Program-made: the position numbers and the translations under genes | Notes under the pieces: model-generated | Database searches by the model: none | What the model was told of the DNA's origin: nothing | The model's input: the letters and a program-made list of their open reading frames with translations, nothing else | Source: Chondrosia reniformis | Lineage: Eukaryota; Porifera; Demospongiae; Chondrillida; Chondrillidae | DNA length: 64,000 bases | Direction: 5' to 3' | Assembly (NCBI GenBank): GCA_947172415.1 | Contig: OX359189.1 | Span: 2,936,501 to 3,000,500, forward strand | Shown here: positions 12,501-25,107 of the stretch, in pieces | Layout: every line of letters begins with the position of its first letter | How positions within the stretch are numbered: the stretch's first letter is position 1

Positions 12501-15500
12501 ATGCCTCCCAAAAAGCAGCAAAAGAACGGTTTCTTTTATTTCATGCAAGAAGAACAAAATCAAATTTTCAGGAACTCTGGACGAAGAGTGCCTATGAGGA
12601 GTATGCCAGGTATATCTGGTCCCAGGTGGAGCGTAAGTACAAGTATATACAAGACACCATTGAAATGAATTGTCTGACTTTCTCATATCTGACCAGTAGT
12701 AGAATATAATGCAGTAGTTCTTAGCAGGTCACGTGGCACTCTTAATATACTATACTGTATATATTGTTCAAACCCCACCAGCCACTAGTACTTAAAGGAG
12801 ACCATTTGATGGTGCTTTGTGGATCGCCATTATTCTCCATTTTGAGTAGTTTATATATAAAAATCTCGTCCAAAGATCGTGTTGTACTTGTATGTCAAAT
12901 AAAAACGACCCTGCAGTGAATGTATTTTGACTAAAGTTTATCTCTATAAACATCCATCCCAGCCCACCAGTCTCTACAGGTAGGATTCAATCAGCTCTTT
13001 CCTCAGTGTAAAATAAATGACATTAACACATTATGGTGTTAAATTTTAAATGTATTAAAGATCCTGGTACATATATTACACTACTTCAAATAGCCTTTCA
13101 AAAGTAGATTGACCATTCATAATGTATCTTTTTGTATTACCCTACAGCTCCTTATACCCTTTACATTAGACATTATATCCTACAGCTCCTTATACTCTTT
13201 ACATTAGACATTATACCCTACAGCTCCTTATACTCTTTACATTAGACATTATACCCTACAGCTCCTTATACTCTTTCCATTAGACATTATATCCTACAGC
13301 TCCTTATACTCTTTCCATTAGACATTATACCCTACAGCTCCTTATACTCTTTCCATTAGACATTATATCCTACAGCTACTTATACCCTTTCCATTAGACA
13401 TTATATCCTACAGCTCCTTATACTCTTTCCATTAGACATTATACCCTACAGCTCCTTATACTCTTTACATTAGACATTATACCCTACAGCTCCTTATACC
13501 CTTTACATTAGACATTATATCCTACAGCCCCTTATACCCTTTCCATTAGACATTATATCCTACAGCTCCTTATACCCTTTCCATTAGACATTATATCCTA
13601 CAGCTCCTTATACTCTTTCCATTAGACATTATACACTACAGCTCCTTATACTCTTTACATTAGACATTATACCCTACAGCTCCTTATACTCTTTACATTA
13701 GACATTATATCCTACAGCCCCTTATACTCTTTACATTAGACATTATATCCTACAGCCCCTTATACCCTTTCTATTAGACATTATATCCTACAGCTCCTTA
13801 TATCCTTTCCATTAGACATTATACCCTACAGCTCCTTATACTCTTTCCATTAGACATTATACCCTACAGCTCCTTATACTCTTTCCATTAGACATTATAC
13901 CCTACAGCTCCTTATGCTCTTTCCATTAGACATTATACCCTACAGCTCCTTATATCCTTTCCATTAGACATTATAACCTACAGCTCCTTATACTCTTTCC
14001 ATTAGACATTATAACCTACAGCTCCTTATACTCTTTCCATTAGACATTATACCCTACAGCTCCTTATGCTCTTTACATTAGACATTATACCCTACAGCTC
14101 CTTATACTCTTTCCATTAGACATTATACCCTACAGCTCCTTATATCCTTTCCATTAGACATTATACCCTACAGCTCCGTATACCCTTTACATTAGACATT
14201 ATACCCTACAGCTCCTTATGCTCTTTACATTAGACATTATACCCTACAGCTCCTTATACTCTTTCCATTAGACATTATACACTACAGCTCCTTATACTCT
14301 TTCCATTAGACATTATATCCTACAGCTCCTTATACCCTTTCCATTAGACATTATATCCTACAGCTCCGTATACTCTTTCCATTAGACATTATACCCTACA
14401 GCTCCTTATACTCTTTCCATTAGACATTATACCCTACAGCTCCTTATACTCTTTCCATTAGACATTATACACTACAGCTCCTTATACTCTTTCCATTAGA
14501 CATTATATCCTACAGCTCCTTATACCCTTTCCATTAGACATTATATCCTACAGCTCCTTATACTCTTTCCATTAGACATTATACCCTACAGCTCCTTATA
14601 CTCTTTCCATTAGACATTATACCCTACAGCTCCTTATACTCTTTCCATTAGACATTATATCCTACAGCTCCTTATACTCTTTCCATTAGACATTATACAC
14701 TACAGCTCCTTATACTCTTTACATTAGACATTATACCCTACAGCTCCTTATACTCTTTCCATTAGACATTATACCCTACAGCTCCTTATACTCTTTACAT
14801 TAGACATTATACCCTACAGCTCCTTATACTCTTTCCATTAGACATTATACACTACAGCTCCGTATACCCTTTCCATTAGACATTATATCCTACAGCTCCT
14901 TATACTACTTACATTAGACATTATATCCTACAGCTACTTATACCCTTTCCATTAGACATTATATCCTACAGCTCCTTATACTCTTTCCATTAGACATTAT
15001 ATCCTACAGCTCCTTATACTCTTTCCATTAGACATTATATCCTACAGCTCCTTATACTACTTACATTAGACATTATATCCTACAGCTCCTTATACTACTT
15101 ACATTAGACATTATACCCTACAGCTCCTTATACCCTTTCCATTAGACATTATATCCTACAGCTCCTTATACTCTTTCCATTAGACATTATACCTTACAGC
15201 TCCTTATACTCTTTACATTAGACATTATACCCTACAGCTCCTTATACTCTTTCCATTAGACATTATACCCTACAGCTCCTTATACTCTTTACATTAGACA
15301 TTATACCCTACAGCTCCTTATGCTCTTTCCATTAGACATTATACCCTACAGCTCCTTATGCTCTTTCCATTAGACATTATACCTTACAGCTCCTTATACT
15401 CTTTCCATTAGACATTATACCCTACAGCTCCTTATACTCTTTACATTAGACATTATATCCTACAGCTACTTATACTCTTTCCATTAGACATTATACCCTA

Positions 15501-18500
15501 CAACTCCTTATACTCTTTCCATTAGACATTATACACTACAGCTCCTTATACTCTTTACATTAGACATTATATCCTACAGCTCCTTATATCCTTTACATTA
15601 GACATTATACCCTACAGCTCCTTATACTCTTTACATTAGACATTATACCCTACAGCTCCTTATACTCTTTCCATTAGACATTATATCCTACAGCTCCTTA
15701 TACTCTTTCCATTAGACATTATACCCTACAGCTCCTTATACTCTTTCCATTAGACATTATATCCTACAGCTACTTATACCCTTTCCATTAGACATTATAT
15801 CCTACAGCTCCTTATACTCTTTCCATTAGACATTATACCCTACAGCTCCTTATACTCTTTACATTAGACATTATACCCTACAGCTCCTTATACCCTTTAC
15901 ATTAGACATTATACCCTACAGCCCCTTATACCCTTTCCATTAGACATTATATCCTACAGCTCCTTATACCCTTTCCATTAGACATTATATCCTACAGCTC
16001 CTTATACTCTTTCCATTAGACATTATACACTACAGCTCCTTATACTCTTTACATTAGACATTATACCCTACAGCTCCTTATACTCTTTACATTAGACATT
16101 ATATCCTACAGCCCCTTATACTCTTTACATTAGACATTATATCCTACAGCCCCTTATACCCTTTCTATTAGACATTATATCCTACAGCTCCTTATATCCT
16201 TTCCATTAGACATTATACCCTACAGCTCCTTATACTCTTTCCATTAGACATTATACCCTACAGCTCCTTATACTCTTTCCATTAGACATTATACCCTACA
16301 GCTCCTTATGCTCTTTCCATTAGACATTATACCCTACAGCTCCTTATATCCTTTCCATTAGACATTATAACCTACAGCTCCTTATACTCTTTCCATTAGA
16401 CATTATAACCTACAGCTCCTTATACTCTTTCCATTAGACATTATACCCTACAGCTCCTTATGCTCTTTACATTAGACATTATACCCTACAGCTCCTTATA
16501 CTCTTTCCATTAGACATTATACCCTACAGCTCCTTATATCCTTTCCATTAGACATTATACCCTACAGCTCCGTATACCCTTTACATTAGACATTATACCC
16601 TACAGCTCCTTATGCTCTTTACATTAGACATTATACCCTACAGCTCCTTATACTCTTTCCATTAGACATTATACACTACAGCTCCTTATACTCTTTCCAT
16701 TAGACATTATATCCTACAGCTCCTTATACCCTTTCCATTAGACATTATATCCTACAGCTCCGTATACTCTTTCCATTAGACATTATACCCTACAGCTCCT
16801 TATACTCTTTCCATTAGACATTATACCCTACAGCTCCTTATACTCTTTCCATTAGACATTATACACTACAGCTCCTTATACTCTTTCCATTAGACATTAT
16901 ATCCTACAGCTCCTTATACCCTTTCCATTAGACATTATATCCTACAGCTCCTTATACTCTTTCCATTAGACATTATACCCTACAGCTCCTTATACTCTTT
17001 CCATTAGACATTATACCCTACAGCTCCTTATACTCTTTCCATTAGACATTATATCCTACAGCTCCTTATACTCTTTCCATTAGACATTATACACTACAGC
17101 TCCTTATACTCTTTACATTAGACATTATACCCTACAGCTCCTTATACTCTTTCCATTAGACATTATACCCTACAGCTCCTTATACTCTTTACATTAGACA
17201 TTATACCCTACAGCTCCTTATACTCTTTCCATTAGACATTATACACTACAGCTCCGTATACCCTTTCCATTAGACATTATATCCTACAGCTCCTTATACT
17301 ACTTACATTAGACATTATATCCTACAGCTACTTATACCCTTTCCATTAGACATTATATCCTACAGCTCCTTATACTCTTTCCATTAGACATTATATCCTA
17401 CAGCTCCTTATACTCTTTCCATTAGACATTATATCCTACAGCTCCTTATACTACTTACATTAGACATTATATCCTACAGCTCCTTATACTACTTACATTA
17501 GACATTATACCCTACAGCTCCTTATACCCTTTCCATTAGACATTATATCCTACAGCTCCTTATACTCTTTCCATTAGACATTATACCTTACAGCTCCTTA
17601 TACTCTTTACATTAGACATTATACCCTACAGCTCCTTATACTCTTTCCATTAGACATTATACCCTACAGCTCCTTATACTCTTTACATTAGACATTATAC
17701 CCTACAGCTCCTTATGCTCTTTCCATTAGACATTATACCCTACAGCTCCTTATGCTCTTTCCATTAGACATTATACCTTACAGCTCCTTATACTCTTTCC
17801 ATTAGACATTATACCCTACAGCTCCTTATACTCTTTACATTAGACATTATATCCTACAGCTACTTATACTCTTTCCATTAGACATTATACCCTACAACTC
17901 CTTATACTCTTTCCATTAGACATTATACACTACAGCTCCTTATACTCTTTACATTAGACATTATATCCTACAGCTACTTATACTCTTTCCATTAGACATT
18001 ATACCCTACAACTCCTTATACTCTTTCCATTAGACATTATACCCTACAGCTCCTTATACTCTTTACATTAGACATTATATCCTACAGCTACTTATACTCT
18101 TTCCATTAGACATTATACCCTACAACTCCTTATACTCTTTCCATTAGACATTATACACTACAGCTCCTTATACTCTTTACATTAGACATTATATCCTACA
18201 GCTCCTTATATCCTTTACATTAGACATTATACCCTACAGCTCCTTATACTCTTTACATTAGACATTATACCCTACAGCTCCTTATACTCTTTCCATTAGA
18301 CATTATATCCTACAGCTCCTTATACTCTTTCCATTAGACATTATACCCTACAGCTCCTTATACTCTTTCCATTAGACATTATATCCTACAGCTACTTATA
18401 CCCTTTCCATTAGACATTATATCCTACAGCTCCTTATACTCTTTCCATTAGACATTATACCCTACAGCTCCTTATACTCTTTACATTAGACATTATACCC

Positions 18501-21500
18501 TACAGCTCCTTATACCCTTTACATTAGACATTATACCCTACAGCCCCTTATACCCTTTCCATTAGACATTATATCCTACAGCTCCTTATACCCTTTCCAT
18601 TAGACATTATATCCTACAGCTCCTTATACTCTTTCCATTAGACATTATACACTACAGCTCCTTATACTCTTTACATTAGACATTATACCCTACAGCTCCT
18701 TATACTCTTTACATTAGACATTATATCCTACAGCCCCTTATACTCTTTACATTAGACATTATATCCTACAGCCCCTTATACCCTTTCTATTAGACATTAT
18801 ATCCTACAGCTCCTTATATCCTTTCCATTAGACATTATACCCTACAGCTCCTTATACTCTTTCCATTAGACATTATACCCTACAGCTCCTTATACTCTTT
18901 CCATTAGACATTATACCCTACAGCTCCTTATGCTCTTTCCATTAGACATTATACCCTACAGCTCCTTATATCCTTTCCATTAGACATTATAACCTACAGC
19001 TCCTTATACTCTTTCCATTAGACATTATAACCTACAGCTCCTTATACTCTTTCCATTAGACATTATACCCTACAGCTCCTTATGCTCTTTACATTAGACA
19101 TTATACCCTACAGCTCCTTATACTCTTTCCATTAGACATTATACCCTACAGCTCCTTATATCCTTTCCATTAGACATTATACCCTACAGCTCCGTATACC
19201 CTTTACATTAGACATTATACCCTACAGCTCCTTATGCTCTTTACATTAGACATTATACCCTACAGCTCCTTATACTCTTTCCATTAGACATTATACACTA
19301 CAGCTCCTTATACTCTTTCCATTAGACATTATATCCTACAGCTCCTTATACCCTTTCCATTAGACATTATATCCTACAGCTCCGTATACTCTTTCCATTA
19401 GACATTATACCCTACAGCTCCTTATACTCTTTCCATTAGACATTATACCCTACAGCTCCTTATACTCTTTCCATTAGACATTATACACTACAGCTCCTTA
19501 TACTCTTTCCATTAGACATTATATCCTACAGCTCCTTATACCCTTTCCATTAGACATTATATCCTACAGCTCCTTATACTCTTTCCATTAGACATTATAC
19601 CCTACAGCTCCTTATACTCTTTCCATTAGACATTATACCCTACAGCTCCTTATACTCTTTCCATTAGACATTATATCCTACAGCTCCTTATACTCTTTCC
19701 ATTAGACATTATACACTACAGCTCCTTATACTCTTTACATTAGACATTATACCCTACAGCTCCTTATACTCTTTCCATTAGACATTATACCCTACAGCTC
19801 CTTATACTCTTTACATTAGACATTATACCCTACAGCTCCTTATACTCTTTCCATTAGACATTATACACTACAGCTCCGTATACCCTTTCCATTAGACATT
19901 ATATCCTACAGCTCCTTATACTACTTACATTAGACATTATATCCTACAGCTACTTATACCCTTTCCATTAGACATTATATCCTACAGCTCCTTATACTCT
20001 TTCCATTAGACATTATATCCTACAGCTCCTTATACTCTTTCCATTAGACATTATATCCTACAGCTCCTTATACTACTTACATTAGACATTATATCCTACA
20101 GCTCCTTATACTACTTACATTAGACATTATACCCTACAGCTCCTTATACCCTTTCCATTAGACATTATATCCTACAGCTCCTTATACTCTTTCCATTAGA
20201 CATTATACCTTACAGCTCCTTATACTCTTTACATTAGACATTATACCCTACAGCTCCTTATACTCTTTCCATTAGACATTATACCCTACAGCTCCTTATA
20301 CTCTTTACATTAGACATTATACCCTACAGCTCCTTATGCTCTTTCCATTAGACATTATACCCTACAGCTCCTTATGCTCTTTCCATTAGACATTATACCT
20401 TACAGCTCCTTATACTCTTTCCATTAGACATTATACCCTACAGCTCCTTATACTCTTTACATTAGACATTATATCCTACAGCTACTTATACTCTTTCCAT
20501 TAGACATTATACCCTACAACTCCTTATACTCTTTCCATTAGACATTATACACTACAGCTCCTTATACTCTTTACATTAGACATTATATCCTACAGCTCCT
20601 TATATCCTTTACATTAGACATTATATCCTACAGCTCCTTATACTCTTTCCGTTAGACATTATATCCTACAGCTCCTTATATCCTTTACATTAGACATTAT
20701 ATCCTACAGCTCCGTATACTCTTTACATTAGACATTATACCCTACAGCTCCTTATACCCTTTCCATTAGACATTATATCCTACAGCTCCTTATACTCTTT
20801 CCATTAGACATTATACTATACAGCTCCTTATACTCTTTACATTAGACATTATACCCTACAGCTCCTTATACTCTTTCCATTAGACATTATACCCTACAGC
20901 TCCTTATACTCTTTACATTAGACATTATACCCTACAGCTCCTTATGCTCTTTCCATTAGACATTATACCCTACAGCTCCTTATGCTCTTTCCATTAGACA
21001 TTATACCTTACAGCTCCTTATACTCTTTCCATTAGACATTATACCCTACAGCTCCTTATACTCTTTACATTAGACATTATATCCTACAGCTACTTATACT
21101 CTTTCCATTAGACATTATACCCTACAGCTCCTTATACTCTTTCCATTAGACATTATACACTACAGCTCCTTATACTCTTTCCATTAGACATTATATCCTA
21201 CAGCTCCTTATATCCTTTACATTAGACATTATATCCTACAGCTCCTTATACTCTTTCCGTTAGACATTATATCCTACAGCTCCTTATATCCTTTACATTA
21301 GACATTATACCCTACAGCTCCTTATGCTCTTTCCGTTAGGCAATGACTGAGCTGGAGAAGGCCCCATATGTTGCTATGGCTAAACAAGAGAAGAAGAACC
21401 CAAATGGTGTTGTGAGGGATGGTCGTCGTGACAATCATGGAGAACTCTTGTCGGTGAGTTACAAAATAGAATTTTGATACTGTACAGGTTCAGTATAATA

Positions 21501-24500
21501 AGAAGACTAATCAGGGTGTCTTTTCAAGGTTAATGGGGCATTGCTCCTGCTTAAAAATTTCCCCCTTCCTCTAAAAATCACTTTGCCTAATGTTAATAGC
21601 AAATAGACAGGTTGTCCCTCAGCTATATTGCTATATTGCATAAGCTGTAAATGGGAACACAGTCTTAATTCACTATAACACATGTTACATAGTGGAAGAT
21701 CCTGTATACCTGACCATACATTCCATTACCGACTACTTCTATCAACTCAAATAGTCCATTGGGATTCTACAGGGAGAACAGTTTGTCCTGACAGATAAAG
21801 CTAGCTTGACTTTCAATGTATTTCATGTTATCCTTCTTTCGGTTGTACTGTTGTATTGTAATTTGCTTAGTTAGTTTATGATTTAGAATTTCATATTCTT
21901 GAGAATTGTGTTGCTCATGCTTGAGTACTTTGCATTAGGAGCGTAAAGATGCCTTACTGGAACTGGAAGAGAGAAGAGAACGTGAAGGAGCTGAAATTAA
22001 AAAGAGACTTGCCAAGGGAAGAGGTGTGTGAACGTTTCTGAAACATAACAATAAAGCTTTTCATATATGTAAGGTGTCCATTGCAGTCATTGTGTAAAGG
22101 TGTGTGTCTTACTGTAGTATACGTAATACGCTATTATAGTTCACATACCAAATGAGGCAATGACTGTTTCACAGAGTCAAGGTTTTATTGACTACATATG
22201 TGCTATAATTATACTTTTCCTGTAGAAGCAGCAATGCAGGAATTTTACTTTGTAGATTTCCAATATCTTGCTGAATTACCAGATGATGAGACTGTAAGTA
22301 TTTCAATCAAATATCCTCAACCAAGTAATTATGTACGTAAGTGTGTATATGCTAGACTTTCCTCTCTCTCTTAGGATCTTCCATACCAACCAGTTGAAAT
22401 TGGTCTGGTTAAATACTCAATTGAATCTGGAATTGCTTCTTCTATACAGAAATTCATAGACCCAGGTATATATACACTAAAGAAGTGTTTATATATTCAT
22501 CAAAGTGATAATTACGAATCACTACATACAGAGTATTCCACTTAATCTGCCACAATTGGCTCGGGTAATCTTGAGTCACGTTGAAGGGTTGGTAGATTAC
22601 AGTGGAACCTTCCTGATCCGACTCCTCTATAATCCAAAATTAGGTGGTTATCCAGTGTACCGTATATCGGGATATGAATGCAAGAGTTAAAGATTGCGAA
22701 TTACGCGTTTAAGTAAACATTGCAGTTAAAGAATGTGAGATAAAGCTTAGGTGTATGGGACGTGTATACGAAATTATGAGGTGTCAAATCAATACCTGTC
22801 AAAAGATTGCGCATACAGTCAAAACTCACAATTCGCATTCTTTTGACACACGCATTGAATTCCCGATATACAGTATATATCTTTCAGTCTCTGTTATATA
22901 CATAAGACGAAGTGCATTAAGTATACATATGTTCTTTCATCTTGCTTTCCAGGTAAAATCCCGCTTGGATACAGGTGTATCTGCCAAATGCATAGTGATA
23001 AGACACACAAAATTCCTCTAGATGGATTCCCATTGGCTGAAACCAACTACAGAGAGATTTTGTCTGAAATTGAGAGATTCATAAATCCTTCTCAATCGCA
23101 TCAAAGGCCTCCTCTCTTTGCACCAGTATGTCACACTCTATAAGCTGTGTTTAAGATGGGGTTCCCCTTTCAGAACTCCACTTGCCAATTCATACAGTGA
23201 GACACCTACAGTTCAGGCACCATGCAAAACATAGGAAGTGTCCTTGCCTCTAAGATCACCAGAGGTTTCAAAGTTTGAAACTCACCTACGTACATTATAT
23301 AACACATCTACTTTAGAGTAAAAGGCCTATAGGGAACCTAGTTAGGGCTTTGGATGAGGATACCCGACTGAGTTTTCTTCTCCTACTTCTCTTCTTTTCC
23401 ACTGGGCCACATACATATATATGTACGTATGTACGTACATTACGTATACATACATGTATATGTACGTACGTACATTAAGTACGTTTCCCCATGCACCATT
23501 TCCTGCATCTATGTATTGTGATCTTACTAATGTTTCTTTCCATCTTTAGCGTCTCCGGGCTCAAATGAGCGAGCAGTGTCTACTGTGGATGGCTGAACAG
23601 TCCGGCATAGCATGTATATTCTCTGTTTATGAGCTGGAGACACTCATCAAACTGCTCTGTGACAATATCGACCCAGAGAGCAACATGACCATTCATATTG
23701 CAGAAAGAAACCTCTCCACAGAAGCATGGAATTACAGCAGTGGGATCCGTTGCCCCTACCACCACAGAGAGGACATACAACACTGTAGCTTGGCTGCAGT
23801 CAAAAAGTACTGGTATGTCAACCAATATTATGTATGTATGTACGTATGTATGTATGATTCTGTAGGAATTTGTGGTTAGTAATAGAGCATATTTCAGTCT
23901 ACAGCGTTTTCAAATGAATTAGGTACCGTATTTGTCTGTATAGAAGCTGGGTCTCGTTTAGAGGCTGGAGATCAGCTGGGCTATTTATAAATAGAAGCTG
24001 GGTCTCGTTTAGAGGCTGGAGGTCACCTGGGATATTTATAAATAGAAGCTGGGTCTCGTTTAGAGGGTGGAGGTCAGCTGGGCTATTTGTAAATAGTTAA
24101 ATTGACATACTGGGAGAAGTGTGAACCGATCGCAATGTCTAGCCAGTTTATGCTGCAGTAGCGATACCAAAGTGATAGTCCAACGATATAGTGTAAATTC
24201 ATATGCTGCCATCTGGTGATTGATGTATTTCTATAAAAATATACGTATTTATTTTCACTGTTTCTGCAGCTTTGTTATGTCTGAAGAGTTATGTTCCCGA
24301 TACAATGTGTCCATCACTGACAGACATCTTCCACAAGAGGAATCTTCCCTTGGTGTCATCACCACGTACCAGCCAACTGAAGTAGCCAAACCAAAGGATT
24401 TACCCCAGCGATCATGGACTGCTCCTGTGGGTAGAGGTGCAGTGAGGGAGCAGTCAAGGCCAACTGATCCGAGGCTTTCAAAAGGGCGTGGCAGGGGAAT

Positions 24501-24795
24501 TATGGGGTTGGGTGTACCAAAAGCGCCTCGCACTCCTGCCATTCCAGATGTTACTGATTTTGAACAAGATGAACAAAGAGAACTGCATGTTGGTGAAATT
24601 CAAGCCAGTATACCTCACCCAGCCTCTTCAGGACCGCTGCTACAGGGCCCCTGGGGTGTTAGGCCCCTAGCACCAAGCTACTCTAACCCACTGCCAGTAC
24701 AAGGTGCTTGGGCTATGGGACCTCCCCAGCAGCGATTCCAGTATCCTCAAAGCACAAAACGGCCTCCACCAGGGTTTGCTCCAAAGAAGCATTAA
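12501..24795 (+). CDS. MAEL: Maelstrom (piRNA-pathway HMG-box/MAEL-domain protein)
   Basis: Eight exons: 12501-12632, 21340-21453, 21939-22023, 22226-22293, 22375-22465, 22953-23125, 23550-23812, 24270-24795 (483 aa; human 434). Residues 1 to about 70 form an HMG-like box (NGFFYFMQEEQNQ, then PRWSAMTELEKAPYVAMAKQ). The MAEL domain covers about 110-310, with GKIPLGYRCICQMH, THKIP and RCPYHHREDIQHC, the last being the C-x-x-H...C zinc-ligand pattern of the family. Residues 310-483 are Pro/Gly/Arg rich, with RGRG motifs that could be methylated and read by Tudor proteins (inference). Known family role: transposon silencing with Piwi proteins in the germ line or stem cells. Intron 1 is 8.7 kb and mostly a 38-base tandem array whose final unit is the splice acceptor of exon 2. 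Other introns are short. A possible poly(A) signal ATTAAA is at 24867. Confidence 0.95.
13145..21339 (+). repeat. 216-copy, 38-base tandem array of splice-acceptor-like units
   Basis: Units begin CAGCTCCTTATACTCTTT and continue (C/A)CATTAGACATTATA plus a variable YCCTA end. The first CAGCTCC starts at 13145 and the last at 21315. The difference, 8170, is exactly 215 x 38, so there is no net length change across the array. Each unit holds CTTAT (fits the YUNAY branch site), a pyrimidine run and TTAG, plus a second CYTACAG. The last unit reads CTCTTTCCGTTAG and is followed directly by exon 2 of MAEL. The consensus lacks GT, so it offers no 5' splice sites; GT appears only in CCGTAT and CCGTTAG variants. 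Variants repeat in larger blocks: a unit following a TTTCTATTAG variant begins at 13791, 16185 and 18807 (63 and 69 units apart). Confidence 0.97.
22650..22885. repeat. imperfect inverted-repeat element in MAEL intron 5
   Basis: GTATATCGGGATATGAATGC near 22663 is mirrored by an inverted ATTGAATTCCCGATATAC near 22853, with further loosely matching inner arms. The shape suggests a MITE-like remnant, but the arms are imperfect and no target duplication was found. A nearby ACAGTGGAACCTTCC resembles pogo/Tigger-type ends. Confidence 0.35.
23288..23418 (+). mobile_element. repeat family A, truncated copy in MAEL intron 6
   Basis: Contains the 5' half of the family (ACTTTAGAGTAAAAGGCCTA, then TTTGGATGAGGATAC, then TTCCACTGGGCCA) and stops before the TCTGGGAATTCC part. 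It is followed by a TACGTATGTACG-type simple repeat. Confidence 0.6.
23400..23485. repeat. ACGT/TGTACG-type simple repeat
   Basis: Runs of TATGTACGTACGTACAT and variants, rich in the palindromes GTAC and ACGT. The same kind of run recurs across the window, for example at 33190-33255, 43145-43175 and 45425-45450. Confidence 0.7.
23941..24095. repeat. 51-base tandem repeat, three copies, MAEL intron 7
   Basis: Units start TAGAAGCTGGGTCTCGTTTA at 23941, 23992 and 24043 and end CTATTTATAAA; the third is slightly diverged. A CCGTATTTGTCTG sequence sits just before the first unit. Confidence 0.85.
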
Positions 24796-25107
24796 CAAAA
24801 AGCATTACATTATTGTGTGTACTCTGCACCTTTTAATTGTCATTATATATAGCTTATATGATTTTCATTAAACTTCAAACAATCCACTACATACCAAATG
24901 TGCATGCATATACAAGAATTTGCTTGCATGAATATTTTAGTTCAAGTACAGTATTACGATTTGAATCGTTTTATGTTGATCATAATGGTCTCATCTTTAA
25001 ATCAATACATACACTTCAATGATAATGAAATTATAACATTTGGTGCAACTTTGCATGAATCCTATGTATAAATCCTCTTAAAAGTAAGAAAAATTGTTTC
25101 GGGCATG
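24796..25107. other. tail-to-tail gap between MAEL and V-ATPase H
   Basis: Holds both 3' ends. A MAEL-side ATTAAA is at 24867. No separate gene or repeat is seen. Confidence 0.6.

Noticed and set aside
13145..21339. CRISPR array or coding repeat
   Set aside because: The 38-base units are directly adjacent with no unique spacers, the host is an animal, and 38 is not a multiple of three with stops in the frames.
22540..22640. Intact pogo/Tigger-type transposon end
   Set aside because: Only a short similarity (ACAGTGGAACC) was seen; no matching opposite end or transposase.
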